From: Clostridia bacterium UC5.1-1D2
GTDB taxonomy: Bacteria; Bacillota; Clostridia; Lachnospirales; Lachnospiraceae
NCBI GenBank assembly: GCA_001304855.1
Contig: BBZN01000009.1
Coordinates: forward strand, 62,001-126,000
Direction: 5' to 3'
DNA: 64,000 nt
Part shown: in pieces, positions 1 to 9,564 of the stretch
Layout: each line of letters starts with the position of its first letter
How positions within the stretch are numbered: the first letter of the stretch is position 1
Position numbers and translations under genes: made by a program
Notes under the pieces: generated by a model
What the model was told of the DNA's origin: nothing
Seen by the model: the letters and a program-made list of their open reading frames with translations, nothing else
The model's database searches: none

Positions 1-127
1 CCTCCCCGGTAACAGTGGTAACCCCCATCAGCTCAACATCCGGGCGGGCCAGCAGATATGCGATGGCACAGGCGTCATCCATGTCAGTTCCGATATCCGT
101 ATCCAATAATATTTTATATTTTCCCAT
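1..127 (-). CDS. Nucleoside hydrolase (IUNH family), N-terminal fragment
   Basis: These are the first 42 codons of an inosine/uridine-preferring nucleoside hydrolase, which cleaves the N-glycosidic bond of ribonucleosides in the cytoplasm. The start ATG is at 125-127 and is preceded on the minus strand by AGAGG about nine bases upstream. Residues 7-24 read [18 protein letters not shown], the family's calcium- and ribose-binding aspartate cluster (DTDIGTDxDDA), followed by the expected GVTTVTGE segment. The gene leaves the window at base 1, so the rest cannot be judged. It lies just downstream of, and on the same strand as, a CUT2 sugar transporter, which would fit uptake and cleavage of a nucleoside or pentose. 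The family call is firm; the substrate is not. Confidence 0.85.
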   Translation of the reverse strand, partial: MGKYKILLDTDIGTDMDDACAIAYLLARPDVELMGVTTVTGE

Positions 128-194
128 AATGATTAACCTCTTTCTGTTATTTTTATTTTACATTCCACTTTTACATTACAATTTCCGTGATCCC

Positions 195-1341
195 TCACCT
201 GTTCTTGTGGGCAACCATATCAAACCACACGGCCAGAATCAAAACCAACCCTTTGACAACATACTGGTAGTAGGTGGAATAATTCAGCAGGCTCATTCCA
301 TTGGTAAGAATTGAGATAATAAGAATTCCCACAACTGCGCCGCTTATGCTTCCTTTGCCTCCTGACAGACTGGCTCCGCCGATCACACAGGCCGATATGG
401 CGTCTGTCTCATACTGCTGTCCTGCCGTTCCTACGGCCCCGTCCAGACGTGACGCCAGCAACACGCCTCCCACAGCGCACAGCACGCCGGATATGACGAA
501 GAGCTGCATTGCAATCTTCTGTGTATTGATTCCCGACAGTTTCGCAGCCTCCAGGTTTCCTCCCACCGCAAAGACCCGCCTTCCGAATCTTGTTTTCTCA
601 CAAATCATCACAAAAATTACCACTGAAATGATAAAAAGCAATACCGGAACCGGAATACCGTTGTAGCTGATCATTTCGTATATGACAAAGGCAAATAGAC
701 CGGCTGCCAGAAGCAATTTCAGGGCAAATTTGGACGCGGACGCAGCCTGAAGCCATATTTTTTCTGGCTCCTGCGGGTAATGAGATTGGAGAAGCAGAAT
801 AGCGCGAAAACAGCGGCTCCCAACAGTATGCTGGCTGTATTGTTAAGGTAGCTGGTGCTCAACCGGGAAAAAGCTCCATTCAGCGGTCCCACGGTTTTTC
901 CTGGGTGATTATGAGATACAGGCCGCGGAACATCAATTGATTTGCCAGAGTACACACAAATGCAGGTACGCCTCTGTATGCAACCCAGAATCCCTGCCAC
1001 AGGCCGATGACAACGCCCATTCCCAGAGCCGCCAAAACCGCAGCGAACGTGCTTGCACCGTACCACACATGTAAAATCGCTGCCAGTCCTCCGCATATCG
1101 CCACAGAGGATCCGACTGCAAGATCAATGTTTCCGGATATAATGAGGAGCAGCATACCCATAGACACAATGCCGGTGATTGAAAAAGAGCGGATTAAATT
1201 CGAGAAATTTCTCGGTGATAAAAATGTTCCCTGGGTGAGGAACTCAAACAGCACAACCAGACAAATGAGCACCAAAATCATGGCATATGTTTTCAGCGCG
1301 TCATTCAGGTTGTCTTTTAATATAAGTGTTTTGGCTTTCAT
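195..1341 (-). CDS. CUT2-family sugar ABC transporter permease (frameshifted)
   Basis: This is the membrane subunit of a CUT2 (ribose/xylose/multiple-sugar) importer. The start at 1341 follows AAAGGAATACTG. The reconstructed protein is about 380 residues with the family's hydrophobic helices, including the characteristic IISGNIDLAVGSSVAICGG segment near residue 70-90 and RFGRRVFAVGGNLEAAKLSG in the C-terminal half. Two frameshifts break it. At about 896-901 the run GAAAAACC needs one more A to continue as QEKTVGPLNG. Near 750 the frame must shift again to read into SASKFALKLLL. It follows the ATPase gene and precedes the nucleoside hydrolase on the same strand. The XylH/GguB-type subgroup is the best match by its partner binding protein, but the sugar is uncertain. 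Confidence 0.85.
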
Positions 1342-1358
1342 CAGTATTCCTTTCTAAG

Positions 1359-2876
1359 TCAGACCAGGCCTTTCATTATATCTACCTGAGTGGCGCTGTT
1401 CCCGTCGTGTTCGCAGACCATGCGTCCTTCACGCATGACCATAATACGGTCGCTCATACCCAGAATTTCCGTTAATTCCGACGATACCATAATGATGCCT
1501 ACGCCGATAGCCTTCAATGAATTCATCAACTCGTAAATATCGTATTTGGCTCCCACATCAATCCCCCGTGTGGGCTCGTCAAAAATCAATACCCGCGGCT
1601 GGGCCAGCAGCCATTTTGAGATAACTACCTTCTGCTGGTTGCCGCCACTGAGGGTTTTCACCTTGGAATCCAGGCTGGGAGTCTTAACTGTAGTTTTTCA
1701 ACAATGGTTTTAATGCTGTGATAAGCCTGTTCCTTCTGGACAAATCCATGTTTTGTAAAACTATCGATATTAACCGTCAAAATGTTATCTGCAACTGAAC
1801 CGTCCAGAATCAGCCCCGTTGTCTTTCTGTCCTCGGTGCACAATCCGATACCCTTGCAGATGGCGTCGGAGGGATGCTTGAAATTCACCTTCTCCCCTGC
1901 CACCCGTATTTCTCCCGATATCATCCTTCCCTTAAAATCTCCGAAAAGGCTGTTTACCAATTCCGTACGCCCTGCGCCTACCAGCCCCGCAATTCCCAGG
2001 ATCTCTCCCTTCCTGACGTAAAAACTAATATCCTCAAATACTTTGCGCTCCGGATTATTAAAACAGACCGCCGTAAAATTTTTCACTTCCAGCACATGTT
2101 CCTTTGATGTAACCGGAATCTTTTCAGGGAAGCGGCCTGTCATGGCCCGCCCCACCATCCACTCCACGATCTGTTCCTCATCCTGAACCTCCCGGCGTGA
2201 CAGGGTCTTAATCAGCTTTCCGTCCCGGAGCACGCTGATTGTATCGCTGATATCCAGAACCTCGTCCAGTTTGTGGGAAATATAGATACAGGATATCCCA
2301 TTTCCGCGCAGGGTGCGGAGAAGATCAAGCAGAACCTTGATATCTGTTCCGGACAAAGCCGAGGTAGGCTCGTCCAGTATCAGTATCCTGGCATTGAGGG
2401 TCAGGGCTTTCGCGATCTCAACCATCTGCTGTTTGCCTACGCCCAGATTTTTCACCGGCATTTCAGGCCTTTTCATTCAGCTTTACCATATCCATATATT
2501 TTTTTGCAAAGGCATTGATCTGCGCTCTGCTGGTAAAGGTCCCCATAACAGGGAGAGCAATATTCTCGGCAATGGACAGTTCCGGGAACAGGGATAGTTC
2601 CTGATGGATAAAGGCCAGCCCGGCTTTGATGGAATCCTGGGCCGACTGGAACCGGCACTCCCGGCCGTCCATATATAAGGCTCCTTCGTAAGTGCCATGG
2701 GGATATATTCCCCCGAGTATCTTCATCAGAGTGGACTTTCCTGCACCGTTCTCTCCCACCAGTCCCAGGATGGAATCCCTGCCTATGGTCAGATCCACGC
2801 GGTCCAGGGCGACTACGCTGGGGAATGTCTTTGTAACTTGTTTAATTTGCAGTAATGCATTGGCGCTTTCTTGCAT
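1359..2876 (-). CDS. CUT2-family sugar ABC transporter, duplicated ATPase (frameshifted)
   Basis: This is a fused two-domain ATPase of about 505 residues, the normal length for XylG/RbsA/MglA proteins, which powers sugar import at the inner face of the membrane. The first domain has Walker [17 protein letters not shown] near residue 36, a Q-loop [13 protein letters not shown], and Walker [12 protein letters not shown]. The second domain has the degenerate Walker [17 protein letters not shown], as is usual in this family, and an intact [15 protein letters not shown] signature followed by [14 protein letters not shown]. Frameshifts near 2470 and 1680 split it into three reading frames, although all motifs are present. 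It sits between the binding-protein gene and the permease gene, 17 bases from the latter. The start at 2876 has AAAGGTGG upstream. Confidence 0.88.
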
Positions 2877-2982
2877 AGAACCACCTTTTATCTTTGGATT
2901 TCCTCCACCCGGCTAATGCGGCTGCCCGTTAGTTGAGTTCCCCCCGCTCCGGGCAGCCTCACAGTTTTCAGTATCTGATATT

Positions 2983-4182
2983 TTATTGAACGGGCCATTG
3001 GTCCTTCGGAACATCTGCATAAACCTCTTCCAGGGACGCATATCCCGGCACTATAATCTTTTCATACAGATTATCCCGTGTTATAACCTCAGGTTCAACC
3101 AAAACCGCAGGAACCTCCCCTGCATTGTTGTCGAAGGAGCCGTTGACCGCTATATCCCCTTCTTTTCCTGAAGCAACCTTTAAAGCCGTGTCAATGGCTG
3201 CTGCCGCAAAATCGAAATCGCGCATGCTGATAGTCATGGACTGGGTGCCTTCGGCGATTCTCTTAAGCACAATAGCCTCAGCGTCAAGCCCCGTAATCGC
3301 CACTTTCCCCAGCAGTCCCCGCTCGGCCATAGCCTGCGCCGCCCCCGTAGCAATAGAATCACTCACTGCAAGGATAACGTCTACATCGTCATTGCATGCA
3401 GTCAGGAAATTTTCCGTAAGCTTCATTGCTATCTCAGTGCTGGCCGCCTCCACCTGGCTGTCGCCTACAATATTGATGGAACCGTTATCTATGTATGGCT
3501 GGATATCTTCAAACCAGTCGTCGTACCATATGGAGCAGTTGGAATCCGTAAAGGGCCCTGCAAGAATAATCCAGTTCTGGGGGTTCTCCGGCTCAGGCTT
3601 CATCAAATCCAGCAGATATTGGGATTCCATATGTCCAATCATGGTATTGTCGGACCCAACCATATAGCTGACAGGCACGTCATATATCAGCCGTCCATAA
3701 CAGATCACAGGAATGCCTTCTGCATTACAGTCTTTCACAAGATTGTTGATGGCTTCGTAGTTTACAGCCATAATCATCATTACATCCACGCCCTTGGAAA
3801 GAAGGTTTTCTCCCTGCTGCATCTGCGCTGTCTCATCCATCTGGGCATCCTGAACCAGGAGCGTAAATCCAAGTTCATCGGCAAGTTCCTGCATCTTGTC
3901 CCTCTGCCTGATTCTGGCTTCCACAGAACAGTTGTCAAAAAGCATACCTATTTTGATGTTTGAGACATCGCCGTAGTCATAACCGCCGGCCGGCTCCGTC
4001 TTTTCATCCGCCCCGGCAGAACTGCCGGCAGTTTCATCAGTCTTTTCTTTTTCTGCTCCGGTTTCCTGGGCCTTTTCAGTCCGGGCCGTACCCGAAGGAG
4101 CATCGGAAGGCCCGCTGTTACAACCTGCAAAGCACAGTACCGACATAGCGACGCTCAGTAATAAAACCATCTTCCTCTTCAT
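2983..4182 (-). CDS. CUT2 sugar-binding lipoprotein (XylF-like)
   Basis: This is an intact 399-residue extracellular sugar-binding lipoprotein feeding the CUT2 transporter. The start is set at 4182 (MKRKMVLL) because AAAGGAGGATAAT lies immediately upstream and the next residues form a lipoprotein signal with lipobox CFAGC. After a Ser/Thr/Glu-rich linker the mature domain begins IKIGMLFDNCSVEARIRQRD, and QMQQGENLLSKGVDVMMI and VAITGLDAEAIVLKRI follow as in type I periplasmic-binding proteins of the xylose/multiple-monosaccharide group. It is the first gene of the operon, with ATPase and permease downstream. A promoter and a cre site lie 190-240 bases upstream, so carbon catabolite control is likely. 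The exact sugar is not readable from the sequence; xylose-like pentoses or several aldoses are the leading possibilities. Confidence 0.88.
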   Translation of the reverse strand: MKRKMVLLLSVAMSVLCFAGCNSGPSDAPSGTARTEKAQETGAEKEKTDETAGSSAGADEKTEPAGGYDYGDVSNIKIGMLFDNCSVEARIRQRDKMQELADELGFTLLVQDAQMDETAQMQQGENLLSKGVDVMMIMAVNYEAINNLVKDCNAEGIPVICYGRLIYDVPVSYMVGSDNTMIGHMESQYLLDLMKPEPENPQNWIILAGPFTDSNCSIWYDDWFEDIQPYIDNGSINIVGDSQVEAASTEIAMKLTENFLTACNDDVDVILAVSDSIATGAAQAMAERGLLGKVAITGLDAEAIVLKRIAEGTQSMTISMRDFDFAAAAIDTALKVASGKEGDIAVNGSFDNNAGEVPAVLVEPEVITRDNLYEKIIVPGYASLEEVYADVPKDQWPVQ

Positions 4183-4371
4183 ATTATCCTCCTTTGTTAA
4201 TGAATAGATTGTTCCATGGGAGCGGCAAAGCATTTCTTTTTAAAACAAATGGGCAATTCAGATGGGGTGTACATAAGGGAATATTTTTTATAAGATTCAT
4301 AAGGCCGGCGTCTAAGGCAGTAACTCCTGAAGCGCTCAATTCCTCATGGTTTATTGTCCGGTATCATTTTG

Positions 4372-4421
4372 TGAAACCGTTCCCATAAAAATATATTAAA
4401 CTATTATTGCAAAAAGTTCAA
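4372..4421 (-). promoter_or_regulatory. Promoter of the CUT2 operon with downstream CcpA cre site
   Basis: On the minus strand TTGAAC (4416-4421) is followed after exactly 17 bases by TAATAT (4393-4398). Immediately downstream, at 4372-4385, the plus-strand sequence TGAAACCGTTCCCA matches 13 of 14 positions of the CcpA operator consensus TGWAANCGNTNWCA. A site over the predicted transcript start would block initiation when preferred sugars are present. The 515-base intergenic region 4183-4697 also contains the divergent promoter at 4629-4657; apart from these it is AT-rich with no further feature I can support. Confidence 0.65.
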
Positions 4422-4628
4422 CTGTCAAATCTCATAATTATAACATCTTATATTTGTGTATATATTACAAAGTCAATCCTTATTTTTTCTTATTTTTAAA
4501 CTATTTTTATATATTCTCAAAATGGTCATCCGAGAAATCGTTCCCACAAAACCAATTCAAAAAACGGAATATAGGCTTCGGCGAATCATTTCAACTGCGA
4601 GCGGATTTCAATTCTTCCATATTTCCCC

Positions 4629-4657
4629 TTGTCATCTAGTATTGAATACTATATAAT
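4629..4657 (+). promoter_or_regulatory. Promoter of the DUF1836 gene
   Basis: TTGTCA (4629-4634) and TATAAT (4652-4657) are separated by 17 bases, a near-consensus vegetative sigma-factor promoter. Its start of transcription would fall about 35 bases before the DUF1836 start codon at 4698, leaving room for the GAGGTGA ribosome site. Confidence 0.7.
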
Positions 4658-4697
4658 AGATATAGCGATGTGATAGCAAGATTGAGGTGACTGATAT

Positions 4698-5318
4698 ATG
4701 AAAACAAATGAAGAACGCCTTGGGGATCTTATGGCCTACCTGAGGAATCTGTCTCATGTGAAAGCGGAAGAAATTCCCGATATTGACTTATATATGGATC
4801 AGGTTACAACCTTTATGGAATGTCATTTAAAGGAAACCAGACGCCATCCGGAGGACAAGGTGCTGACCAAGACCATGATTAACAATTACGCCAAAAACAA
4901 CCTTCTTCCCCCTCCTGTGAAAAAGAAATATTCCAAGGACCACATGCTGATGCTGGTATTTATCTACTATTTCAAAAGCCTTTTGTCCTTTAACGATATT
5001 GAAGCTTTGTTTAAGCCTATAACAGATAAGCATTTCTCCGGGCACTCCTCCGGGCTTTCACTGGAGGATATCTATAATGAGGTATTTACTTTGGAAAAAA
5101 AGGAGATGGAGCACCTGAAGGAAGATGTCGCGGCCAAGTTCTCCAGGGCTCAGGATACCTTTGAAGATGCTCCTGTGGAGGAGGAGGATAAGGATTATCT
5201 GAAGCTCTTTGCTTTTATCTGTGAACTGTCCTTCGACGTCTACCTGAAAACCCAGATGATCGAAATGCTGGCGGACCAGCTCAGGGAGGAGTCTCATGTT
5301 CCCCAGAAAAAGAAATAA
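4698..5318 (+). CDS. DUF1836 domain protein, probable MerR-like DNA-binding regulator
   Basis: This is an intact 206-residue cytoplasmic protein. The central segment IDLYMDQVTTFMECHL ... LTKTMINNYAKNNLLPPP followed by KKKYSKDHMLMLVFIYYFKS matches the DUF1836 family, in which a winged-helix resembling MerR (the MINNYxKxxLLPPPxKKKY core) is predicted to bind DNA. The C-terminal half is acidic and helical (EDAPVEEEDKDY near residues 155-170). The start at 4698 follows GAGGTGA. It has its own promoter and ends at a bidirectional terminator, so it is monocistronic and divergent from the sugar operon. The target genes are unknown. The family call is firm, and the regulatory role is inferred from the fold. 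Confidence 0.85.
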   Translation: MKTNEERLGDLMAYLRNLSHVKAEEIPDIDLYMDQVTTFMECHLKETRRHPEDKVLTKTMINNYAKNNLLPPPVKKKYSKDHMLMLVFIYYFKSLLSFNDIEALFKPITDKHFSGHSSGLSLEDIYNEVFTLEKKEMEHLKEDVAAKFSRAQDTFEDAPVEEEDKDYLKLFAFICELSFDVYLKTQMIEMLADQLREESHVPQKKK

Positions 5319-5364
5319 AAAGGACTGCCGGCCCCAAAGGCGCAGCAGTCTGTGACAATAACCC

Positions 5365-5408
5365 AAAAACGGATATCATCGGTTTCTCCCGTCTGATATC
5401 CGTTTATT
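5365..5408. terminator. Bidirectional rho-independent terminator
   Basis: The arms AAACGGATATCA (5367-5378) and TGATATCCGTTT (5394-5405) form a perfect 12-bp stem with a 15-base loop. A-rich sequence lies before it and TTTATT after it, so it can stop transcription from the DUF1836 gene on the plus strand and from the convergent YerC-like gene on the minus strand. Confidence 0.85.
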
Positions 5409-5484
5409 CCTGTATTTCTCCGGCGCCGACTATCCAGGCCGCCTTCGTCCCTGTATTATATCTTCCCCTTTCCTGCTCTATAAT

Positions 5485-5790
5485 CTACTTTGCAGGGGGG
5501 CCCTCCACCTTCAGCCTGGAAAATACCATGTCATATCCGTCGCTGCCGTAATTGAGGGAACGGTTTACTCTGCTTATGGTGGCTGTGGAGGCGCCTGTTT
5601 TCTCAGCGATCTCCAGGTAGGTCTTGCCTTCTCTCAGCATCTTCGCCACCTCGTAGCGCTGTGACAGGGACAGCAGTTCATTGATGGTGCATACATCCTC
5701 AAAAAACTTATAACATTCTTCCGGATTGTTCAGCGTCAGTATGGCATCAAATAAATGGTCTACCGCTTCAGTTTTAATCTTTTTATTCAT
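5485..5790 (-). CDS. yerC: YerC/YecD family TrpR-like transcriptional regulator
   Basis: This is an intact small DNA-binding protein of about 101 residues. The start is placed at 5790 (MNKKIKTEAVDHLF) because AAGGAG lies about 12 bases upstream; an in-frame ATG nine codons earlier would place that site inside the coding sequence. LTLNNPEECYKFFEDVCT is followed by LSLSQRYEVAKMLREGKTY and the helix-turn-helix LEIAEKTGASTATISRVNRS, the TrpR-superfamily arrangement seen in YerC. It is convergent with the DUF1836 gene. Its targets cannot be deduced here. Confidence 0.85.
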   Translation of the reverse strand: MNKKIKTEAVDHLFDAILTLNNPEECYKFFEDVCTINELLSLSQRYEVAKMLREGKTYLEIAEKTGASTATISRVNRSLNYGSDGYDMVFSRLKVEGPPAK

Positions 5791-5973
5791 GTCCTGGTCT
5801 CTCTCCTTATATTTCACACGGCTTCCCCAACCGCATGTGTTTTGTAAAAATGATTACAGGTCATTAAAACCCCATACGCCATCATTTTAACATATTAAAG
5901 TCTGAAAGTCCAGACATGGCCGGCTATTTTGCATTTGAAAGTCGTAAAATATTTTTAAACCGGGAAACCAGTC

Positions 5974-6782
5974 TCAGGACAGCATGAATTTTTCCACCAC
6001 AAGTCCCACGCCGTCCTCGTTGTTGGAGGCGGTAATGTAATCGGCCGCTTTTCTCACAGGCAGAACGGCATTTTCCATGGCCACGCCCAGGCCTGCATAA
6101 TTTATCATAGTCAAGTCGTTGTATCCGTCTCCGCAGGCGATCATCTCCTCCCTGGCAAGCCCGATGGTCTGCAGAAGGCGCTCCAGGGACCGGGCCTTGT
6201 CAATACCCTTTGGCATTACCTCCAGAAAGTAGGGTTCGGAGCGGTATACGCTGAAATCGCGCCCCATGGCCGCTTTCACCTTCGGTTCCACAGTAACCAG
6301 ATAATCCCCGTCGTCCAGCATCAAAAATTTGGGAACCTGAAAGTCCACATATTCAGCCATATCCTCCACCTGGCGCAGGGCAGATGATTAATTTCAGACT
6401 CCTTCACCGCATAGGGACATTCCCCGTTATTTGTAATAATTTCTTTTCCCTGGTAGGTGAGAATATCCACACGGTGCTCCCTGGACAATTCTATGATTTT
6501 CCGGTTGGATTCCAGGGGCAGCAATGCAGAAAACACAATTTCCCCTGTCCTGCAGTTTGTAATCATTCCCCCGTTATAAGAGAGGATATAGCTTCCAAAC
6601 CGGGAAAGTTCCAGCTCTTCCGCCAAAGGCTCCACCCCCGCAGTGGGCCGGCCTGACGCCAGCACGACGATCTTCCCTGCCTCCTGGGCCTTCATCAGCG
6701 CATCCCTGGTCCTGGGTGTAATTAGCTTATGCCGGTTGGTAAGCGTTCCGTCCAGATCCAGCACGATTATCCTGTATTCCAT
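5974..6782 (-). CDS. HAD-superfamily IIB (Cof-type) phosphatase (frameshifted)
   Basis: This is a cytoplasmic Cof-like HAD hydrolase, a group that dephosphorylates sugar phosphates and related metabolites. The start at 6782 (MEYRIIVLDLDGTL) has GGAGGGGATAAA directly upstream. Motif I is VLDLDGTLTN, motif II is VLASGRPTAG, a type-IIB cap follows, and motifs III/IV are near KARSLERLL and IACGDGYNDLTMINYAG, all in the right order over about 268 residues. One frameshift near 6380 separates the N-terminal half (ending ESEINHLP) from LRQVEDMAEYVDF. It stands alone between the YerC-like gene and the amidase operon. The substrate is unknown. Confidence 0.85.
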
Positions 6783-6904
6783 TTTATCCCCTCCGTCTAT
6801 GTAACTCATTTCATGCTTTTATCTTATCATAAAACAGGGGTTGATACAACCTTAACCAGATTGTGGAAATCCCTTTCGTTTGCCGCAGAAACCGGAGACG
6901 CTCT

Positions 6905-8024
6905 TCATTCTTCAGAAAATGGCTGCACCGTCACATATCCCTTGCAGGGATTCCCCAAGGCCACATGCATTTCCAGCTTATTTAAGTCACAAACCGTGGA
7001 AGTCAAAGTTGCAAAATCATCGGCATGCTGGCAGATGGATGTGGGATAATTGGCTTTGTGATCCGATAGAATCTCCATCAGATCCTCTGCAGTGACTGCA
7101 TTTCCTGCAAGTCCTTCTGTGAGGCACTCCAGCCGATAAGCCCTCAGCTCATCCCTGGGAAACCGGTCAATCTCCCGGTAAGGAGCCCTGGGCAGCTTTG
7201 GATGGCGGTAGCTGTTGGCATGGCAGATAACGCCGTTTTTCATATAAAGCATTCCGTAGCCTCTGTACTCCATCTCCAGATTCACCATCTCACCCTCCGG
7301 GCCGCATATCATAAAATTGATATTGCTGGCCACCCGGCTGCTCACGGCTGCCGCTACGGCATCTGGAAATGTGGACTGGTCCATAATATACCGATAGGCA
7401 AATTGCAGAGGCAGCCCCTCAAAATCAATGGGCGCATCTGTGAAGAGGGAGTTTCCACCCAGTCCGATTCCGGCTGAATTCATGCCTGACATACGGCACA
7501 GCAGTCCGGCTTCACCGATCCAGGCTATATCCGGTCTGTCCTTCTGTACCGCAATGACAAAGACGAGGGTGGGCGTCTGGGCATGGGGCGCGTCCCAGTT
7601 CTGCCCATATATGGTGGTTTTCCCGGCCGTCCGGGTATGGTTCACCCCCACCACGGAGCAGCCCCCTGCCAGGCGCAGGGCGGCTTCCACATTTGTTCCA
7701 AGACGGTGGCTGAACTGCTGTCCCAGTTCCGTCCGGCAGTTCAGTGTAAATATATCCTCGAAGGAAAAACCGCCTCCGTCCGCGATTCCTTTTATCTCCT
7801 CCAGATACTGTGGAACCATGCTCTTACGGCCGGAAGAAAGGCTGCGGCCAGCCCTGTGCATGCTTCCCACTGATGGCCTGTGGTTCTCTTTACGCCTGCC
7901 TTTAAATTTGCAAGTGTAATCTCGATCTGTTTTTCCCGTATTTCCCATGAGCAAATCCGATTTCATAGTTTGTGCCTGACGCCCGGATTACAGGCACCTG
8001 CTTTGCTATTTCTTTTAAAGACAT
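6905..8024 (-). CDS. C45-type acyltransferase / amidohydrolase (frameshifted)
   Basis: This is a member of the acyl-CoA:isopenicillin-N acyltransferase-like (peptidase C45) Ntn-hydrolase family. The true start is at 8024 (MSLKEIAKQVPVIRASG), with GGAGGAAGAG upstream. The N-terminal signature RASGTNYEIGFAHGKYGK is followed by two compensating frameshifts near 7930 and 7825, between which the proper frame reads EITLANLKAGVKRTTGHQWE. The mature nucleophile is the Cys of AGGCSVVGV, followed by GQNWDAP and IGEAGLLCRMSGMNSAG, as expected for autocatalytically processed C45 enzymes. These cleave or exchange acyl-amide bonds. It is the last gene of the oligopeptide-transport/amidase operon, 25 bases after amidase 1, so intracellular deacylation of an imported amide is the likely role. 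The substrate is not known. Confidence 0.78.
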
Positions 8025-8049
8025 AAAAAGCTCTTCCTCCACATCTGTG

Positions 8050-9492
8050 TTATTGGCCTGCATAAATCCGGGGACGGCGGTCCTTCCATGGTTTTGCCCG
8101 CTCTAATTGGGCTGCAAGGCCCAGTACCAGGGCGTCGTTTCCCACCGGACCGTCGATCTCTATGCCGATGGGCAGTCCGCTTCTGCTGGTCTCAAGGGGC
8201 ACTGTGATGGAGGGCTGGCCTGTTACATTGCACATAGCCGTGTTGCCGGACCAGCGTCTGCGTTCCAGAACCCACTCCTCTACCGTCATCTCCGGCCTGG
8301 TGAAGGGATTGTAGACCCCTGCTTTCAGAGGCAGGATACCCATGGTCGGACTTACGATGAGATCATAATCCTTCATAAAGGCTCCTACCGCCTCATGACT
8401 CCGTTAAGCTCGCTCCAGGCGGCGCAGTATTGGCGGGCCGTCACATTTTTTGCTTCCAGGTAAGCTTTGTAGACCAGGGGTTCCAGATAATCCCCGGTTA
8501 CGGGAAGCCCCGACTCTGCAGCCACGCTCTCGATCCAGTTGTTGGTTCCCACAGACTGAATCAGTATCCTTGGCTCATGATAATGAATATCCAGAGGCGG
8601 ATATGCCTCCACACATTCATGTCCCAGGTCCTCTAAAAGCTTCACCGCCGACTTTATTGCCTGAAGGCATTCTTCATTTTCATAGGGTTCCCCGTAGGGC
8701 GCGTGAAGCATATAGCGATTCTCAATTTCCCCGGATCTCTTTGTATCACTTCCCTGTAAGGTACGGAGGGCGCAGGGCCGCCCCGTAGCTCCCGGCGTCA
8801 GGCCCCTCCACCGCATCCAGCATAATCGCCGTATCCCGTACGGAGCGGGACATCATAAATTCCACGGCCTGACCGGGATCTCCCCCTTCGGGCCCTGTGG
8901 GGATGCGGAAACGGGTGGGCTTTAAGCCTACCAGCCCGCAAGCGGAAGCCGGCATGCGGATGGAACCGCCGCCGTCGCTTCCATGGCCTATGGGCACAGC
9001 CCCGGCTGCCACGAGAGCCGCCGTCCCTCCGCTGGAGCCCCCGGGAGTCAGTTCCGTATCCCAGGGATTTCTGGTTATCCCGTTTAAAATAGTTTCTGTG
9101 GCATTGTTCCAGCAGAATTCCGGGCAGGCGGCGGTGGCTGTCACAATAACGCCTGCTTTTTTAAACCGCCTTCCCAGTTCGCTGTCACATTTTGGATAGA
9201 TTCCTTTTCCTGCAATTCTGGAACCTACCGTACCTCTGATTCCCTTCAGCAAATCCCCCTGATCTTTTACTACAAAGGGCACGCCGCAGAAAGGCGCCTC
9301 ATAATCAATACCTGCATCAATCTGTGCTTTGGCATATTCAAAGGTTTCATCCACCACCCCATTGACGGCAGGGTTTACCTGGCGGATGGCCTCGATGGCA
9401 GTATCCAGGACTTCCAAGGGCGACACCTCTTTCTTCCTGACTAATTCAGCAAGAGCGGTTGCATCCAAGGCCGAATATTCTGAGACTTTCAT
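8050..9492 (-). CDS. Amidase signature family enzyme 1 (frameshifted)
   Basis: This is a Ser-cisSer-Lys amidase of about 480 residues, the normal family length. The start at 9492 (MKVSEYSALDATALAELV) has GGGAGTGAGG upstream, and an ATG three codons earlier would overlap it. The catalytic lysine lies in FVVKDQGDLL and the serines in TPGGSSGGTAAL, followed by GHGSDGGGSIRMPASACG. The C-terminal part reads YDLIVSPTMGILPLKAG and later GNTAMCNVTGQPSITVPL. Frameshifts near 8750 and 8380 split it into three frames. It is a tandem paralogue of amidase 2 (same MK[VL]SEYS opening) and shares the transporter operon. Such enzymes hydrolyse amides, amino-acid amides or acylated peptides; the substrate is unknown. 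Confidence 0.85.
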
Positions 9493-9564
9493 AGTCCTCA
9501 CTCCCTTCTCTGTTTATACAGTCCGGCCCGTATCCGGGTCCGTTTTAATACACATATTCTATTT

